Shown here: piece after piece, positions 17,982 to 25,978 of the stretch | How positions within the stretch are numbered: the stretch's first letter is position 1 | Layout of the letters: every line of letters starts with the position of its first letter | Source: an uncultured Eubacteriales bacterium | Lineage (GTDB): Bacteria; Bacillota; Clostridia; Lachnospirales; CAMVHY01 | Direction: 5' to 3' | Assembly (NCBI GenBank): GCA_948543815.1 | Contig: CAOVHW010000007.1 | Coordinates: 1-53,273, forward strand | DNA: 53,273 bases | Position numbers and translations under genes: made by a program | Notes under the pieces: model-generated | Seen by the model: only the letters and a program-made list of their open reading frames with translations | Databases searched by the model: none | Told to the model about the DNA's origin: nothing

Positions 17982-20171
17982 ATGAAAATTTTAATGGCGT
18001 TAATGGGTTTGGAAATTGGTGGAGCAGAAACTCACGTATTGGAATTATGTAAAGTTTTAGCGAAACGTGGACACGAAATTTTTGTTGCGTCAAATGGCGG
18101 CGTTTATGAAAAAGAGCTTGACGCTGTCGGCATAAAACATTTCAAGGTTCCTTTGCATAATAAAAAAGTGAGCAGTTTGATAAAATCTTATGCGCTGTTG
18201 AAAAAAATTATTATCGAAAACAAAATAAAGCTGGTACATGCTCATGCAAGGATACCGGCTTTTTTGTGTGGATTACTGCAAAAAAAACTTGATTTCAAGT
18301 TTGTAACTACTGCGCATTGGATTTTTAAAACTTCTTTTCCATTTAATGTATTGACAAATTGGGGTGAAAAAACTTTAGCTGTTAGTGACGATATCAAAAA
18401 TTATTTGATTAAAAATTACAAGCTTGATGAAAAAAATATTGCTGTAACGATAAATGGCATTGACACGGAAAAATTTTCACAGGATGTAAATTATGATGAT
18501 ATTGTGAAGGAATTTGGTTTTGACAAAAATAAAAAATACATCGTTTGTGTCAGTCGGCTCGATAAAGACAGAAGCCTTTGCGCGCATAAACTTTTAGAAA
18601 TTGCAGCTGATATATGTAAAGAAAATATTGAATTAATTATTGTCGGCGGTGGCAGTGATGAATCTGAATTAAAAAAGAAAGCGGAGTTGATAAACAAAAA
18701 AGTTGTGCACAAAATAATTCATTTGGTTGGTGCGCGTGTCGATATAAATAAATTTTTAGCATTGTCAAGTGTTTTTGTTGGAGTAAGTCGCGCTGTACTA
18801 GAAGCTATGGCGGCAAAGAAACCTGTTATTTTAGCTGGCAATGAAGGTTATATAGGAATTTTTGATGAAAGCAAATTGCAACGCGCAATTCAGACTAATT
18901 TTTGTTGTCGTGAGTGCGAAAGTATTTCGTCCGAAAAACTTAAATCTGATATTCAAAAATTATTAAATTTGGACAAAAAAAATTTACAGAAATTTGGCGA
19001 TTATGGCTTCGAAATTATAAAAAAATATTATTCTGTTGAAAAAATGGCTGATGATGCAATTTCAGTTTATGAATCTGTGCGCTATTTGCCAAAAAATATT
19101 TTGATTTCTGGCTACTACGGCTTTAACAATAATGGCGATGATTCAGTTCTTAAATCTATTGTCGATGATTTAAAAAAATTTGAATCTGAAATTAAAATTA
19201 CAGTACTTTCAAAACGACCGCTTGAAACGTCAAAATTGTATGGTGTCAATTCGGTTTACCGTTTCAATTTTTTCGCCATAAAAAAATGTATTAGGCAAAC
19301 AAATTTATTGATAAGTGGCGGCGGTAGTCTTATTCAAGATGTAACCAGCACTCATTCTTTAAAATATTATTTATGGATAATAAATTTGGCGCTGAAAAAT
19401 TCTGTACGTGTAATGCTTTATTCAAATGGTATCGGACCAATTTTACGTGAAAAAAATAGAATTTTAGCTGCAAATATTTTAAACAAAGTTGATTTGATAA
19501 CTTTACGTGATAAAAATTCAGCAGATGAGTTAAAAAAATTTTGTGTTGATAAACCGCCAATTATTGTTACTGCCGACGCTGCGTTTAATTTAGATTTACC
19601 ACAAACTTCGGCGTTGTTGAAGTTCAACATAACGGAAAATTTTTTTGTAATTGCGCTGCGAAGTTGGAAATATAATGCGGAAGCATTTGAAAAAAATATT
19701 GCTGTATTTGCGGATTATATTCGACAAAAATATAATTTATTGCCAGTTTTTGTGCCAATGCATCCGACGAATGATGTAAAAATATCTAAGAAAATAATTT
19801 CGCTGATGAAGTCAACCGCAAAATATATTTGTGATTACACGACAAATGATTTGATAAATTTGATAGCGAAAGCTGAGTTTGTTTTTGGAATGCGTTTGCA
19901 CACAATAATTTATGCGATACAAACGTCGACGCCAGTTTTAGCATTAATTTATGACCCAAAAGTTAAAGCAATTATGGATGAAACAAATCAATTTACTTAC
20001 ATGGATGTTAGTCAATTGAATTTAAAAAAGCTAAAAGATTTTGCGTCAGATATTTTAATGAATCGCAATAAAATATCAGAGCAAATAAAAAATTGTGCGG
20101 ATGTTTTGAAACAAAATTCCGCTCAAAATACAAAATTGGCTTTGGAATTACTTAATAAACCAATTTTTTAG
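17982..20171 (+). CDS. csaB: Fusion of GT4 glycosyltransferase and CsaB-type polysaccharide pyruvyl transferase
   Basis: 729 residues in two enzyme domains. Residues 1 to about 368 are a GT4 glycosyltransferase (MGLEIGGAETHVLEL start; VSRLDKDRSL and SRAVLEAMAAKKPV in the second half). From about 372 a CsaB domain begins with ISGYYGFNNNGDD, continues with LISGGGSLIQD and NGIGP, and ends with FGMRLHTIIYA. CsaB adds ketal pyruvate to the wall polysaccharide that SLH domains bind. SLH proteins occur in this window at 20,935 and 26,928. The reading frame is continuous, so this is a real fusion, not a missed stop. It is two bases after the DUF4330 gene. Confidence 0.92.
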   Translation: MKILMALMGLEIGGAETHVLELCKVLAKRGHEIFVASNGGVYEKELDAVGIKHFKVPLHNKKVSSLIKSYALLKKIIIENKIKLVHAHARIPAFLCGLLQKKLDFKFVTTAHWIFKTSFPFNVLTNWGEKTLAVSDDIKNYLIKNYKLDEKNIAVTINGIDTEKFSQDVNYDDIVKEFGFDKNKKYIVCVSRLDKDRSLCAHKLLEIAADICKENIELIIVGGGSDESELKKKAELINKKVVHKIIHLVGARVDINKFLALSSVFVGVSRAVLEAMAAKKPVILAGNEGYIGIFDESKLQRAIQTNFCCRECESISSEKLKSDIQKLLNLDKKNLQKFGDYGFEIIKKYYSVEKMADDAISVYESVRYLPKNILISGYYGFNNNGDDSVLKSIVDDLKKFESEIKITVLSKRPLETSKLYGVNSVYRFNFFAIKKCIRQTNLLISGGGSLIQDVTSTHSLKYYLWIINLALKNSVRVMLYSNGIGPILREKNRILAANILNKVDLITLRDKNSADELKKFCVDKPPIIVTADAAFNLDLPQTSALLKFNITENFFVIALRSWKYNAEAFEKNIAVFADYIRQKYNLLPVFVPMHPTNDVKISKKIISLMKSTAKYICDYTTNDLINLIAKAEFVFGMRLHTIIYAIQTSTPVLALIYDPKVKAIMDETNQFTYMDVSQLNLKKLKDFASDILMNRNKISEQIKNCADVLKQNSAQNTKLALELLNKPIF

Positions 20172-20179
20172 GAGGGGAA

Positions 20180-20890
20180 ATGCAAACAAGCATACTTGAC
20201 ATAAATTTTGACGTTATAAAAATTGATGATGCCGCGCAAAAAATCTTTGACTGTATTGAAAATAATCAGAAATGTTTTGTTACGACGCCCAATCCTGAAA
20301 TTGTTATGCTCGCGCAAAAAGATACATTGCTGAAAAAAATTTTGAATGAGTCAGATTTAACTATTCCCGATGGTATTGGAATTGTTTTGGCCTCCAAGTT
20401 GAATAAAATAAAAATTAGTGAGCGTGTTGCCGGATATGATTTAGTGCAAAAAATTTTTCAGCTTGCCAAAAATAAAACTGTATATTTTCTTGGAAGTAGT
20501 GATGAAGTTATAAATCTTGCAAAAAAAAATATGGAAGAAAAATTTCCAAACATTAAAATTGTTGGTGTGCACAATGGATTTTTTGAAAACAGTGATGAAA
20601 TTGTTACGCAAATAAATTTGCTCGCGCCCGATATATTATTGGTTGGGATGGGGGCACCCAAACAGGAAAAATGGATTTATAAATATAAAAATGATTTAAA
20701 TGCAAAAATTTTTATTGGTGTCGGTGGAAGTTTCGATGTAATGTCTGGGAAAGTTAAACGTGCGCCTTTGATTTTTCAAAAATTGGGTCTAGAATGGTTC
20801 TATCGATTGCTTTCGCAGCCTAAAAGATTTTGGCGAATGCGTACGCTTCCACAATTTTTGTTTAAAGTTCTGCTTAAAAAATTTTCATAA
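20180..20890 (+). CDS. WecG/TagA/CpsF family glycosyltransferase
   Basis: 236 residues, GT26 family. The motifs TTPNPEIVMLAQ (about 33-44), PDGIGIV near 62, GAPKQEKWI near 158 and GVGGSFDVMSG near 178 define the family. TagA members add ManNAc to lipid-linked GlcNAc at the start of wall teichoic or secondary polymer synthesis. It starts nine bases after csaB with AGGAGGGG, matching a polymer-linkage role. Confidence 0.94.
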   Translation: MQTSILDINFDVIKIDDAAQKIFDCIENNQKCFVTTPNPEIVMLAQKDTLLKKILNESDLTIPDGIGIVLASKLNKIKISERVAGYDLVQKIFQLAKNKTVYFLGSSDEVINLAKKNMEEKFPNIKIVGVHNGFFENSDEIVTQINLLAPDILLVGMGAPKQEKWIYKYKNDLNAKIFIGVGGSFDVMSGKVKRAPLIFQKLGLEWFYRLLSQPKRFWRMRTLPQFLFKVLLKKFS

Positions 20891-20934
20891 ACGTACCCAA
20901 ATTTAATATAAATAAATTAAGGAGGGACGTGCCA

Positions 20935-21801
20935 ATGAAAAAAATTTTTTGGGCAGTTTTTTTTTGCTTTTGTATCTTTAAAAATGTTCATGCCGCTCAA
21001 ATTAATTATGGTACTGATAAAATAATTACGCGTGCACTCGTTGCAAAAATGGTTGCTTTCATTAATTCCGATCGGCAAGAAATATTTGACTTATATAAAT
21101 CGCGTTCGATAAATTTTATTGACACCGACATGGAAAAATGGTACGACAAATATATAAATGTGGCATGTAAAAAAAATTTGATGAGTGGATTTGAAAATAA
21201 ATTCGCGCCCGATGAGCCATTGACTTTAATTCAAGCGCAATATCTTTTGGATAAAATTAATCCGCAAAATGAAATTAAAATTAAAATAACGGATGCGAAT
21301 AAAAATAAAAATATCTCTTATTCTTTATGGCTAAAATTATTTTTTGATGCCACAAAAACTTTACACACAAATATTGAACAAAAAAAAATAATTGTACTAG
21401 CTACGCCGTTACAAAATAAAAATATTCCACAAAATAATATCGTTACCAATAAAAATTATTATTCGCATGAAGGAATTGAGTTCGATTTTTTTAACAAACA
21501 AATTGAAGTTTTACTCAAAGGTAAAGAAATTTTAGCAATCTTAAATTATAATGATGAATTTGAATTAGATTGCACTGTTATAAAAAATATTGGTAAGAAA
21601 GTTTTTATTTCTGTTGGCCCCGTGAAAAGATTTTTTGTCAGTGATGTAAAAAAAATTTTGCACGGCAATTATCGTTTGCAAATAAAAGCTGGCAAAATTA
21701 TAAACGCTCAAAGTATTCCTTTGGCAATGTATAACGAAATTATTCCGGGTAATCCTAAAATTGCTGATGTAATACCGCTCAAAAAATTTATTCCAATATA
21801 A
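20935..21801 (+). CDS. Secreted protein with an SLH-like domain
   Basis: The ATG at 20935 follows AAGGAGGG by eight bases. A GTG six bases upstream is too close to that site. It has 288 residues with a signal peptide ending near HAAQ. Residues 30-95 read like an SLH repeat (ITRALVAKMVAF, then WYDKYINVACKKNLMSGF, APDEPLTLIQAQ). The remaining 190 residues are beta-rich and unrecognised. It is the last gene of the polysaccharide operon. Its final 94 bases overlap bofA on the other strand. Confidence 0.8.
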   Translation: MKKIFWAVFFCFCIFKNVHAAQINYGTDKIITRALVAKMVAFINSDRQEIFDLYKSRSINFIDTDMEKWYDKYINVACKKNLMSGFENKFAPDEPLTLIQAQYLLDKINPQNEIKIKITDANKNKNISYSLWLKLFFDATKTLHTNIEQKKIIVLATPLQNKNIPQNNIVTNKNYYSHEGIEFDFFNKQIEVLLKGKEILAILNYNDEFELDCTVIKNIGKKVFISVGPVKRFFVSDVKKILHGNYRLQIKAGKIINAQSIPLAMYNEIIPGNPKIADVIPLKKFIPI

Positions 21802-21956
21802 AATTTCTTTGCCGTAATCATTGTATTGATCAAATAAATTACTGCTAGGCCGAATGATGTTCGCAGCAAAATTTTAAATATAAATTTAAAAAATCGATTA
21901 AAAAATAAAATTAATATTGCTGCGATACATATCCCTATCATATAAATATTTTCCAT
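21708..21956 (-). CDS. bofA: BofA family protein (pro-sigma-K processing inhibitor family)
   Basis: 82 residues with three hydrophobic segments. The C-terminal half GINFLSGITSAILGLPG matches the diagnostic BofA pattern (IGIN, then GILGIPG). In Bacillus, BofA holds the SpoIVFB protease inactive in the outer forespore membrane. The ATG follows TAGGAG. It lies ten bases after the DUF2508 gene, the normal yaaL-bofA order. The last 31 codons are antisense to the end of the SLH-like gene, and the conserved family motif lies partly within that overlap. Confidence 0.9.
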   Translation of the reverse strand: MENIYMIGICIAAILILFFNRFFKFIFKILLRTSFGLAVIYLINTMITAKKFYIGINFLSGITSAILGLPGIISLYIAKGIL

Positions 21957-21966
21957 GCGCTTTCTC

Positions 21967-22155
21967 CTATATGAATTTTATTCCTTGCTCCTTACATAAT
22001 TTCATGTAAAATTTATATTGCATGTGTAAGGCCTTGAGTTCGTATATATAACTATCAATTAAAATTGGCTCAGTTGTATTGTTAAATTTGTTTTCCGTTA
22101 TATATAAATTTTGTTTAATTTTATCGATAGTTTTTAAAATATTTTCTCGCTCCAT
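21967..22155 (-). CDS. DUF2508 family protein (YaaL-like)
   Basis: 62 residues, entirely helical in appearance (two helices joined near TTEPI). The pattern IDSYIYELKALHMQYKFYMK matches DUF2508, small proteins encoded just before bofA in many spore-formers. The ATG follows AAAGGGGGAA. The function is unknown, and the identification leans partly on the bofA neighbour. Confidence 0.85.
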   Translation of the reverse strand: MERENILKTIDKIKQNLYITENKFNNTTEPILIDSYIYELKALHMQYKFYMKLCKEQGIKFI

Positions 22156-22209
22156 TTCTATTCCCCCTTTTCATAAAATATATTTACGTAAAGGAAGATT
22201 ATGAGTTAC

Positions 22210-22238
22210 TTGCGGAAAAAATTTTTTTGTGCTACAAT
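22210..22238 (+). promoter_or_regulatory. Upstream promoter P1 of the coiled-coil gene
   Basis: TTGCGG (22210-22215), a 17-base spacer and TACAAT (22233-22238). Its likely start point falls on the left arm of a 12-base inverted repeat. Confidence 0.5.
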
Positions 22239-22243
22239 AATTA

Positions 22244-22318
22244 CATAACACAAAATATTTAAATTTAATTTGTAAAATAATAAAATTTATATTGACGAAT
22301 AATAATTTTTGTGTTATG
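22244..22318. promoter_or_regulatory. Split 12-base inverted repeat over two promoters
   Basis: CATAACACAAAA (22244-22255) and TTTTGTGTTATG (22307-22318) are perfect reverse complements. The left arm covers the likely +1 of P1. The right arm ends inside the -10 box of P2. This suits a looping repressor or, in a P1 transcript, an RNA stem. Confidence 0.5.
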
Positions 22319-22320
22319 AT
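22292..22320 (+). promoter_or_regulatory. Proximal promoter P2 of the coiled-coil gene
   Basis: TTGACG (22292-22297), a 17-base spacer and TATGAT (22315-22320), close to consensus, 36 bases before the ATG. Confidence 0.7.
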
Positions 22321-22355
22321 ATTAAAAGTTATTTTAGAAGGGGAGGGCGATAAGT

Positions 22356-23381
22356 ATGCAAAATGAGGCAGTAAAAAAATCTGCAGAACAAGTTACAGTA
22401 AGTAATGCAAATAATGAAGTTATGAAAAAAGCTTTTGCTAATGTGGTTCAAGGCGTTGCAAATTTAACAGCTGTTGTAGCCACTGAAGCAATTAGAACTG
22501 TAGCTAATGTAACAATTTTTGGAATTGCTAAGACGGCGGAACTTGTCAATAAAATATTTGATGACCCAAAAGATGCAAAACAAAAATCAGAATTTATTTC
22601 TAAATTAAAAGGTAATCCAGAAAAATTCTTGGAATATACTAAAAATATAAAAGAAAAATTGCATGAAAATCTTGAAAAGTTACAGCAAAAATTAATAGAA
22701 ATAAAAAAATCCATAGCAAAAATATCTCTGGCGTTGAATAAAGCAAACAGAAAGTATCATTTGTTGTCAAATAGAATGGATGCTTTAGGAAAAGAATTAG
22801 AAAAAGTTAGAAATAAAATTAAAGAACTTGAAAAACAACCGGGACAGGAAAAAAATGTTGAAATTTTAAAAATACGCGAAAAAGAAATTTTGAATAAGTT
22901 AGAAGAATTAAATCGCCGCAGATTAGAAGAATTAAATCGTATTAAAGAACTTGAAGAGCAAAAGAAAAAATTAGAAGTTGAAAAAGATTCAATTGAAAAA
23001 GATAAAGAAAAATGTCTAGACAAAATCGAAAAAATAAATTCATTAGAACATGAATTTAAGCAAACATTTAATCTTGAAACAAAAGACGAAAAGAATTTGG
23101 CTGAAAGATATAGAGAAAATATATCCAAAAAATATGAAAAAATGCGTGAAGAAAATCCAACAGAAGTTTCTCAAGGTCATTTAGATTTTAAAGCATTTAT
23201 TGATACAAATACTTATAATATGCAAAACCTTACAAGCACAAAATTTTCTATGAGGCAAGAAGTTGAAAAGCCATCATGGATTGAAGAAAGATTACAACGT
23301 GCAAATGATAACGGTTTCAAAGTATCTTCTCCATCGGAACAAAACCACGAACATGGTGGCAAAGATAATATGGAAAGATAA
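22356..23381 (+). CDS. Unknown 341-aa coiled-coil protein
   Basis: No family recognised and no signal peptide. Residues 25-75 form an Ala/Val-rich amphipathic helix region that could associate with membrane. Residues 85-250 are a long charged coiled coil with dense Lys/Glu heptads. The last 90 residues are polar and end in a His/Gly/Asn-rich tail. GGGGAGGG precedes the ATG and a strong terminator follows, so it is an independently regulated single gene. Architecture alone would fit a scaffold or an effector-like protein. No enzymatic motif is present. Confidence 0.75.
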   Translation: MQNEAVKKSAEQVTVSNANNEVMKKAFANVVQGVANLTAVVATEAIRTVANVTIFGIAKTAELVNKIFDDPKDAKQKSEFISKLKGNPEKFLEYTKNIKEKLHENLEKLQQKLIEIKKSIAKISLALNKANRKYHLLSNRMDALGKELEKVRNKIKELEKQPGQEKNVEILKIREKEILNKLEELNRRRLEELNRIKELEEQKKKLEVEKDSIEKDKEKCLDKIEKINSLEHEFKQTFNLETKDEKNLAERYRENISKKYEKMREENPTEVSQGHLDFKAFIDTNTYNMQNLTSTKFSMRQEVEKPSWIEERLQRANDNGFKVSSPSEQNHEHGGKDNMER

Positions 23382-23383
23382 TG

Positions 23384-23420
23384 AAAAACAAATGCATTCA
23401 ATTGCATTTGTTTTTTTTTT
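23384..23420 (+). terminator. Terminator of the 341-aa coiled-coil gene
   Basis: ACAAATGCA (23388-23396) and TGCATTTGT (23403-23411) pair around TTCAAT, and ten T follow. It starts three bases after the stop codon. Confidence 0.85.
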
Positions 23421-23460
23421 GTGTGATAATAACTAAAATAAATTTTTGAGATGTGAAATT

Positions 23461-24996
23461 ATGCAAAAAAAAAATAATGCGGTAAAAACTATTTTAATTA
23501 TGATGTTTATATCTGTGCTTGGGAAAATTTTAGGGCTTGTCCGTGAAATGATGTTTGGTTACAATTTTGGAACAATTTCGATGGAGGGCACAGCTTTTAC
23601 TTATGCCAGTAATATTCCAAATCAATTTCTTGATATTATGTTTGCATCGTCAATAACGTCAAGTTTTATTCCCATTTTTAATGGTTATCTTGAAAAAAAA
23701 GGCAAGGATTCTGCCTTCGAGTTATTCAATAATTTTTTGAGCTTAATAATTTTGTTGACGGCAATAATAATTTTTTTGTCAACAATTTTTTCTATGCCAA
23801 TCGTAAATTTTTTGGCGAGCGGTTTGGATTTACAAACAAAATTTCTTACAGCGCAGCTTTTAAAAATATTTTTACCAGTTTTGATGTTGAGTGGAATTGT
23901 TTTTTCGATGGCTGCTGTTCTTCAATCTTTTGGTGAATTTAATATTCCCGCTGCAATGAGTATGTTTTTCAATATTGTAATTATAATATATTACATTTTT
24001 TTTATAAAAAAGTTTGGTGTTTATGGACTTGCAGTTGCATTTACATTAGGTTGGTTTGCGCAATTATTGGTGCAAATTCCATTTTTACTTCGTGAAAAAT
24101 ATAAATTTCGTTTTGCAATAAATCTACGATCTGAGGGTATACGCGAAATTTTAAAATTGATGTTGCCAGTTTTGGTAAGCTCATGGGTTATGCCAATAAA
24201 TAATATGGTTAACGCAAACACTGCTTCGTACATTTGCGGCGGTGGTAACGCGTTAAAAATGGCAAACACAATTTACATTATAGTGACTGGAACATTTGTA
24301 TTGTCTGTGAACAATTTTATGTTTCAGCGATTTTCTAAACTCAAAGCAAATGATTCGAGTGATGAATTTAATTCCGTATTAAAAGTTTCTCTCAGCAATA
24401 TGTTTTATTTTTTGATTCCATTGACTTTTGCATTAATGATTTTCAGTCGAGATGTTGTAAGCATTTTATTTGAGCGTGGGAAATTTGACGCAAGTGCAAC
24501 AAATTTGACAGCTACCGCTTTATTTTTTTATTCAGTTGGAATTATTGGCTATGGAATTCAAACCATTTTGAACAGTAGTTTTTACGCGCAAAAAAACGGG
24601 AAATCTCCGCTTATTTTTGCAATTATTGCTATTGTAATTAATTTTTTATTTAGCAGTCGACTTGTAAAATTTTTTGGAATAGGTGGTCCAGCTTTAGCTT
24701 CGTCAATTGCAATTGACGTTACAGCTTTACTTATGCTTTTGACTGTTAACAAAAATAATTTTTTGGATCGTAAATTTTTTTTGAACATAGTAAAAATTAT
24801 TTTTTCATCATTAATTATGTCAGTTGTCGTTTTTTATTTACATAAATCGTTAAATTTGAAATTTGTTTCGTTGCTGATATCAAGTTTGTTTGGATTTTTA
24901 TTTTATATTTTTATAACATTTTTATTAAAGCTTGATGAGGCGATGTTTATAAAAGATATGTATACAAACTTAAAAAAGATTGATAAAAAAATTTAA
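23461..24996 (+). CDS. murJ: MurJ/SpoVB-type lipid flippase
   Basis: MOP-superfamily integral membrane protein with about 14 helices that flips lipid-linked wall precursors. I take the ATG at 23461 (511 residues). A TTG five codons upstream is possible but worse spaced. The N-terminus ILIMMFISVLGKILGLVREM and the region SSFIPIFNGYLEK fit the MviN/MurJ family. Nearby polysaccharide genes make an oligosaccharide-lipid substrate possible as well as lipid II. The ribosome site GAGATGTG is weak. Confidence 0.9.
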   Translation: MQKKNNAVKTILIMMFISVLGKILGLVREMMFGYNFGTISMEGTAFTYASNIPNQFLDIMFASSITSSFIPIFNGYLEKKGKDSAFELFNNFLSLIILLTAIIIFLSTIFSMPIVNFLASGLDLQTKFLTAQLLKIFLPVLMLSGIVFSMAAVLQSFGEFNIPAAMSMFFNIVIIIYYIFFIKKFGVYGLAVAFTLGWFAQLLVQIPFLLREKYKFRFAINLRSEGIREILKLMLPVLVSSWVMPINNMVNANTASYICGGGNALKMANTIYIIVTGTFVLSVNNFMFQRFSKLKANDSSDEFNSVLKVSLSNMFYFLIPLTFALMIFSRDVVSILFERGKFDASATNLTATALFFYSVGIIGYGIQTILNSSFYAQKNGKSPLIFAIIAIVINFLFSSRLVKFFGIGGPALASSIAIDVTALLMLLTVNKNNFLDRKFFLNIVKIIFSSLIMSVVVFYLHKSLNLKFVSLLISSLFGFLFYIFITFLLKLDEAMFIKDMYTNLKKIDKKI

Positions 24997-25014
24997 AACA
25001 TAGTTGCTATATAA

Positions 25015-25050
25015 ATAAAAAAATGCTACTAAAGTTAAGTAGCATTTTTT
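25015..25050. terminator. Bidirectional terminator
   Basis: AATGCTACT and AGTAGCATT pair around AAAGTTA, with A and T runs on either side. It serves murJ and the converging 86-aa gene. Confidence 0.85.
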
Positions 25051-25052
25051 AA

Positions 25053-25313
25053 TTACAGCAATAAGCAGCTATCATCTGTTTCTTTTCGTGGAGCACCCGT
25101 TGAATAAGCGTTTGGCGTACCAGGACATGAATATTGAGTTTTTGTTCCAATACGGTCATATGTACAAGCTGGTAAACTATTTTCGTCTTCTATTTTTCTA
25201 ATCATATCATTATGTTGACTAGCTAATTCTTCACGAAATTCTTTATTATCTATTTTTGCAATTTCATTTGCACGAAATGCTGTTAAATTGTTTAACCAAG
25301 TAGAATTTTGCAT
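25053..25313 (-). CDS. Unknown 86-aa protein ending in Cys-Leu-Leu-Leu
   Basis: Not recognised. Residues 1-47 form a charged helical half. Residues 48-86 are Gly/Pro/Ser/Thr-rich with Cys50, Cys63 and Cys83, and the chain ends exactly at CLLL (83-86). There is no signal peptide. Expression signals are unusually good for this window: a near-perfect Shine-Dalgarno AAGGAGGTGAT, a promoter with 17-base spacing, and its own terminator. The split into a helical half and a Cys/Thr/Ser-rich tail also resembles a RiPP precursor, but no modifying enzyme lies near. The CaaX-like end is noted only as a pattern. Confidence 0.72.
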   Translation of the reverse strand: MQNSTWLNNLTAFRANEIAKIDNKEFREELASQHNDMIRKIEDENSLPACTYDRIGTKTQYSCPGTPNAYSTGAPRKETDDSCLLL

Positions 25314-25337
25314 TAAATCACCTCCTTATAGTAATTA

Positions 25338-25366
25338 TTTATATTGCTTTACAAAATTCAAGTCAA
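25338..25366 (-). promoter_or_regulatory. Promoter of the 86-aa gene
   Basis: On the minus strand TTGACT (25361-25366), a 17-base spacer, TATAAA (25338-25343), then AAGGAGGTGAT and the ATG 25 bases later. Confidence 0.75.
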
Positions 25367-25456
25367 CAACAATAATCTAACATTATAATGACAAGCAATT
25401 TGAGATAAAATAGCATAGTTTTTTTTAAAAGCGGAATAATGAATAACGTAAAGATA

Positions 25457-25978
25457 TTATCCAAAAATAATTTTTGTTATGTACAATGATGCGATTATTC
25501 CGCATAAATTCGCTAATAATGCTCCTTTGAGTGTATAGCGGATTTTTTTTATCTTCACGCTCATGAAATATATACTGATTGTGTAAAAAACGGTTTCGGT
25601 ACAGCACATCATTACTGAAACTAATCGTCCAATGAATGAATCTGGGCCGTATTTTTTAAAAATATCTAATAATAATCCTGTTGAGGCTGACGATGAAACT
25701 AATCGCATAAATGTTAGTGGAACTGCTTCGTTCGGAAAACCTAATATTTTTGTGAATGGAGTAATTAATTTGCAAAGGAAATCTAGTGCACCGGATTCTC
25801 GTAAAATTCCTATGGCGACCATTAATCCGATAAGGGTAGGGAAAATTTGAAAAACGATTTTGACGCCATTTTTTGCACCGTCAATAAATGTTTCATAGAT
25901 GTCAACATTTTTTGAATATCCATATAAAATTATTCCGACAAATGCGAGTGGCATTATTAATTCTGAAATAAAAATCAT
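25457..25978 (-). CDS. spmB: Spore maturation protein B
   Basis: 173 residues, nucleoside-recognition (Gate) domain membrane protein. QIFPTLIGLMVAIGILRESGALD and PLTFMRLVSSSASTGLLLD are the family core. SpmA and SpmB act in spore core dehydration in Bacillus and Clostridium. Its start overlaps the spmA stop by four bases. The pair also occurs in non-spore-formers, so it supports sporulation only together with bofA and spoIID. Confidence 0.93.
   Translation of the reverse strand: MIFISELIMPLAFVGIILYGYSKNVDIYETFIDGAKNGVKIVFQIFPTLIGLMVAIGILRESGALDFLCKLITPFTKILGFPNEAVPLTFMRLVSSSASTGLLLDIFKKYGPDSFIGRLVSVMMCCTETVFYTISIYFMSVKIKKIRYTLKGALLANLCGIIASLYITKIIFG

Noticed and set aside
22757..23128. Ser/Phe-rich minus-strand frame opposite the 341-aa coiled-coil gene
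   Set aside because: The composition is the mirror of a Lys/Glu coiled coil; there is no ribosome site or promoter.
25053..25313. Lanthipeptide or other RiPP cluster
   Set aside because: The small Cys/Thr/Ser-rich protein fits loosely, but no modification enzyme, protease or dedicated transporter is encoded within the window.
25420..25456. Terminator after spmB
   Set aside because: Only a weak bulged stem is visible, with no T run on the minus strand.
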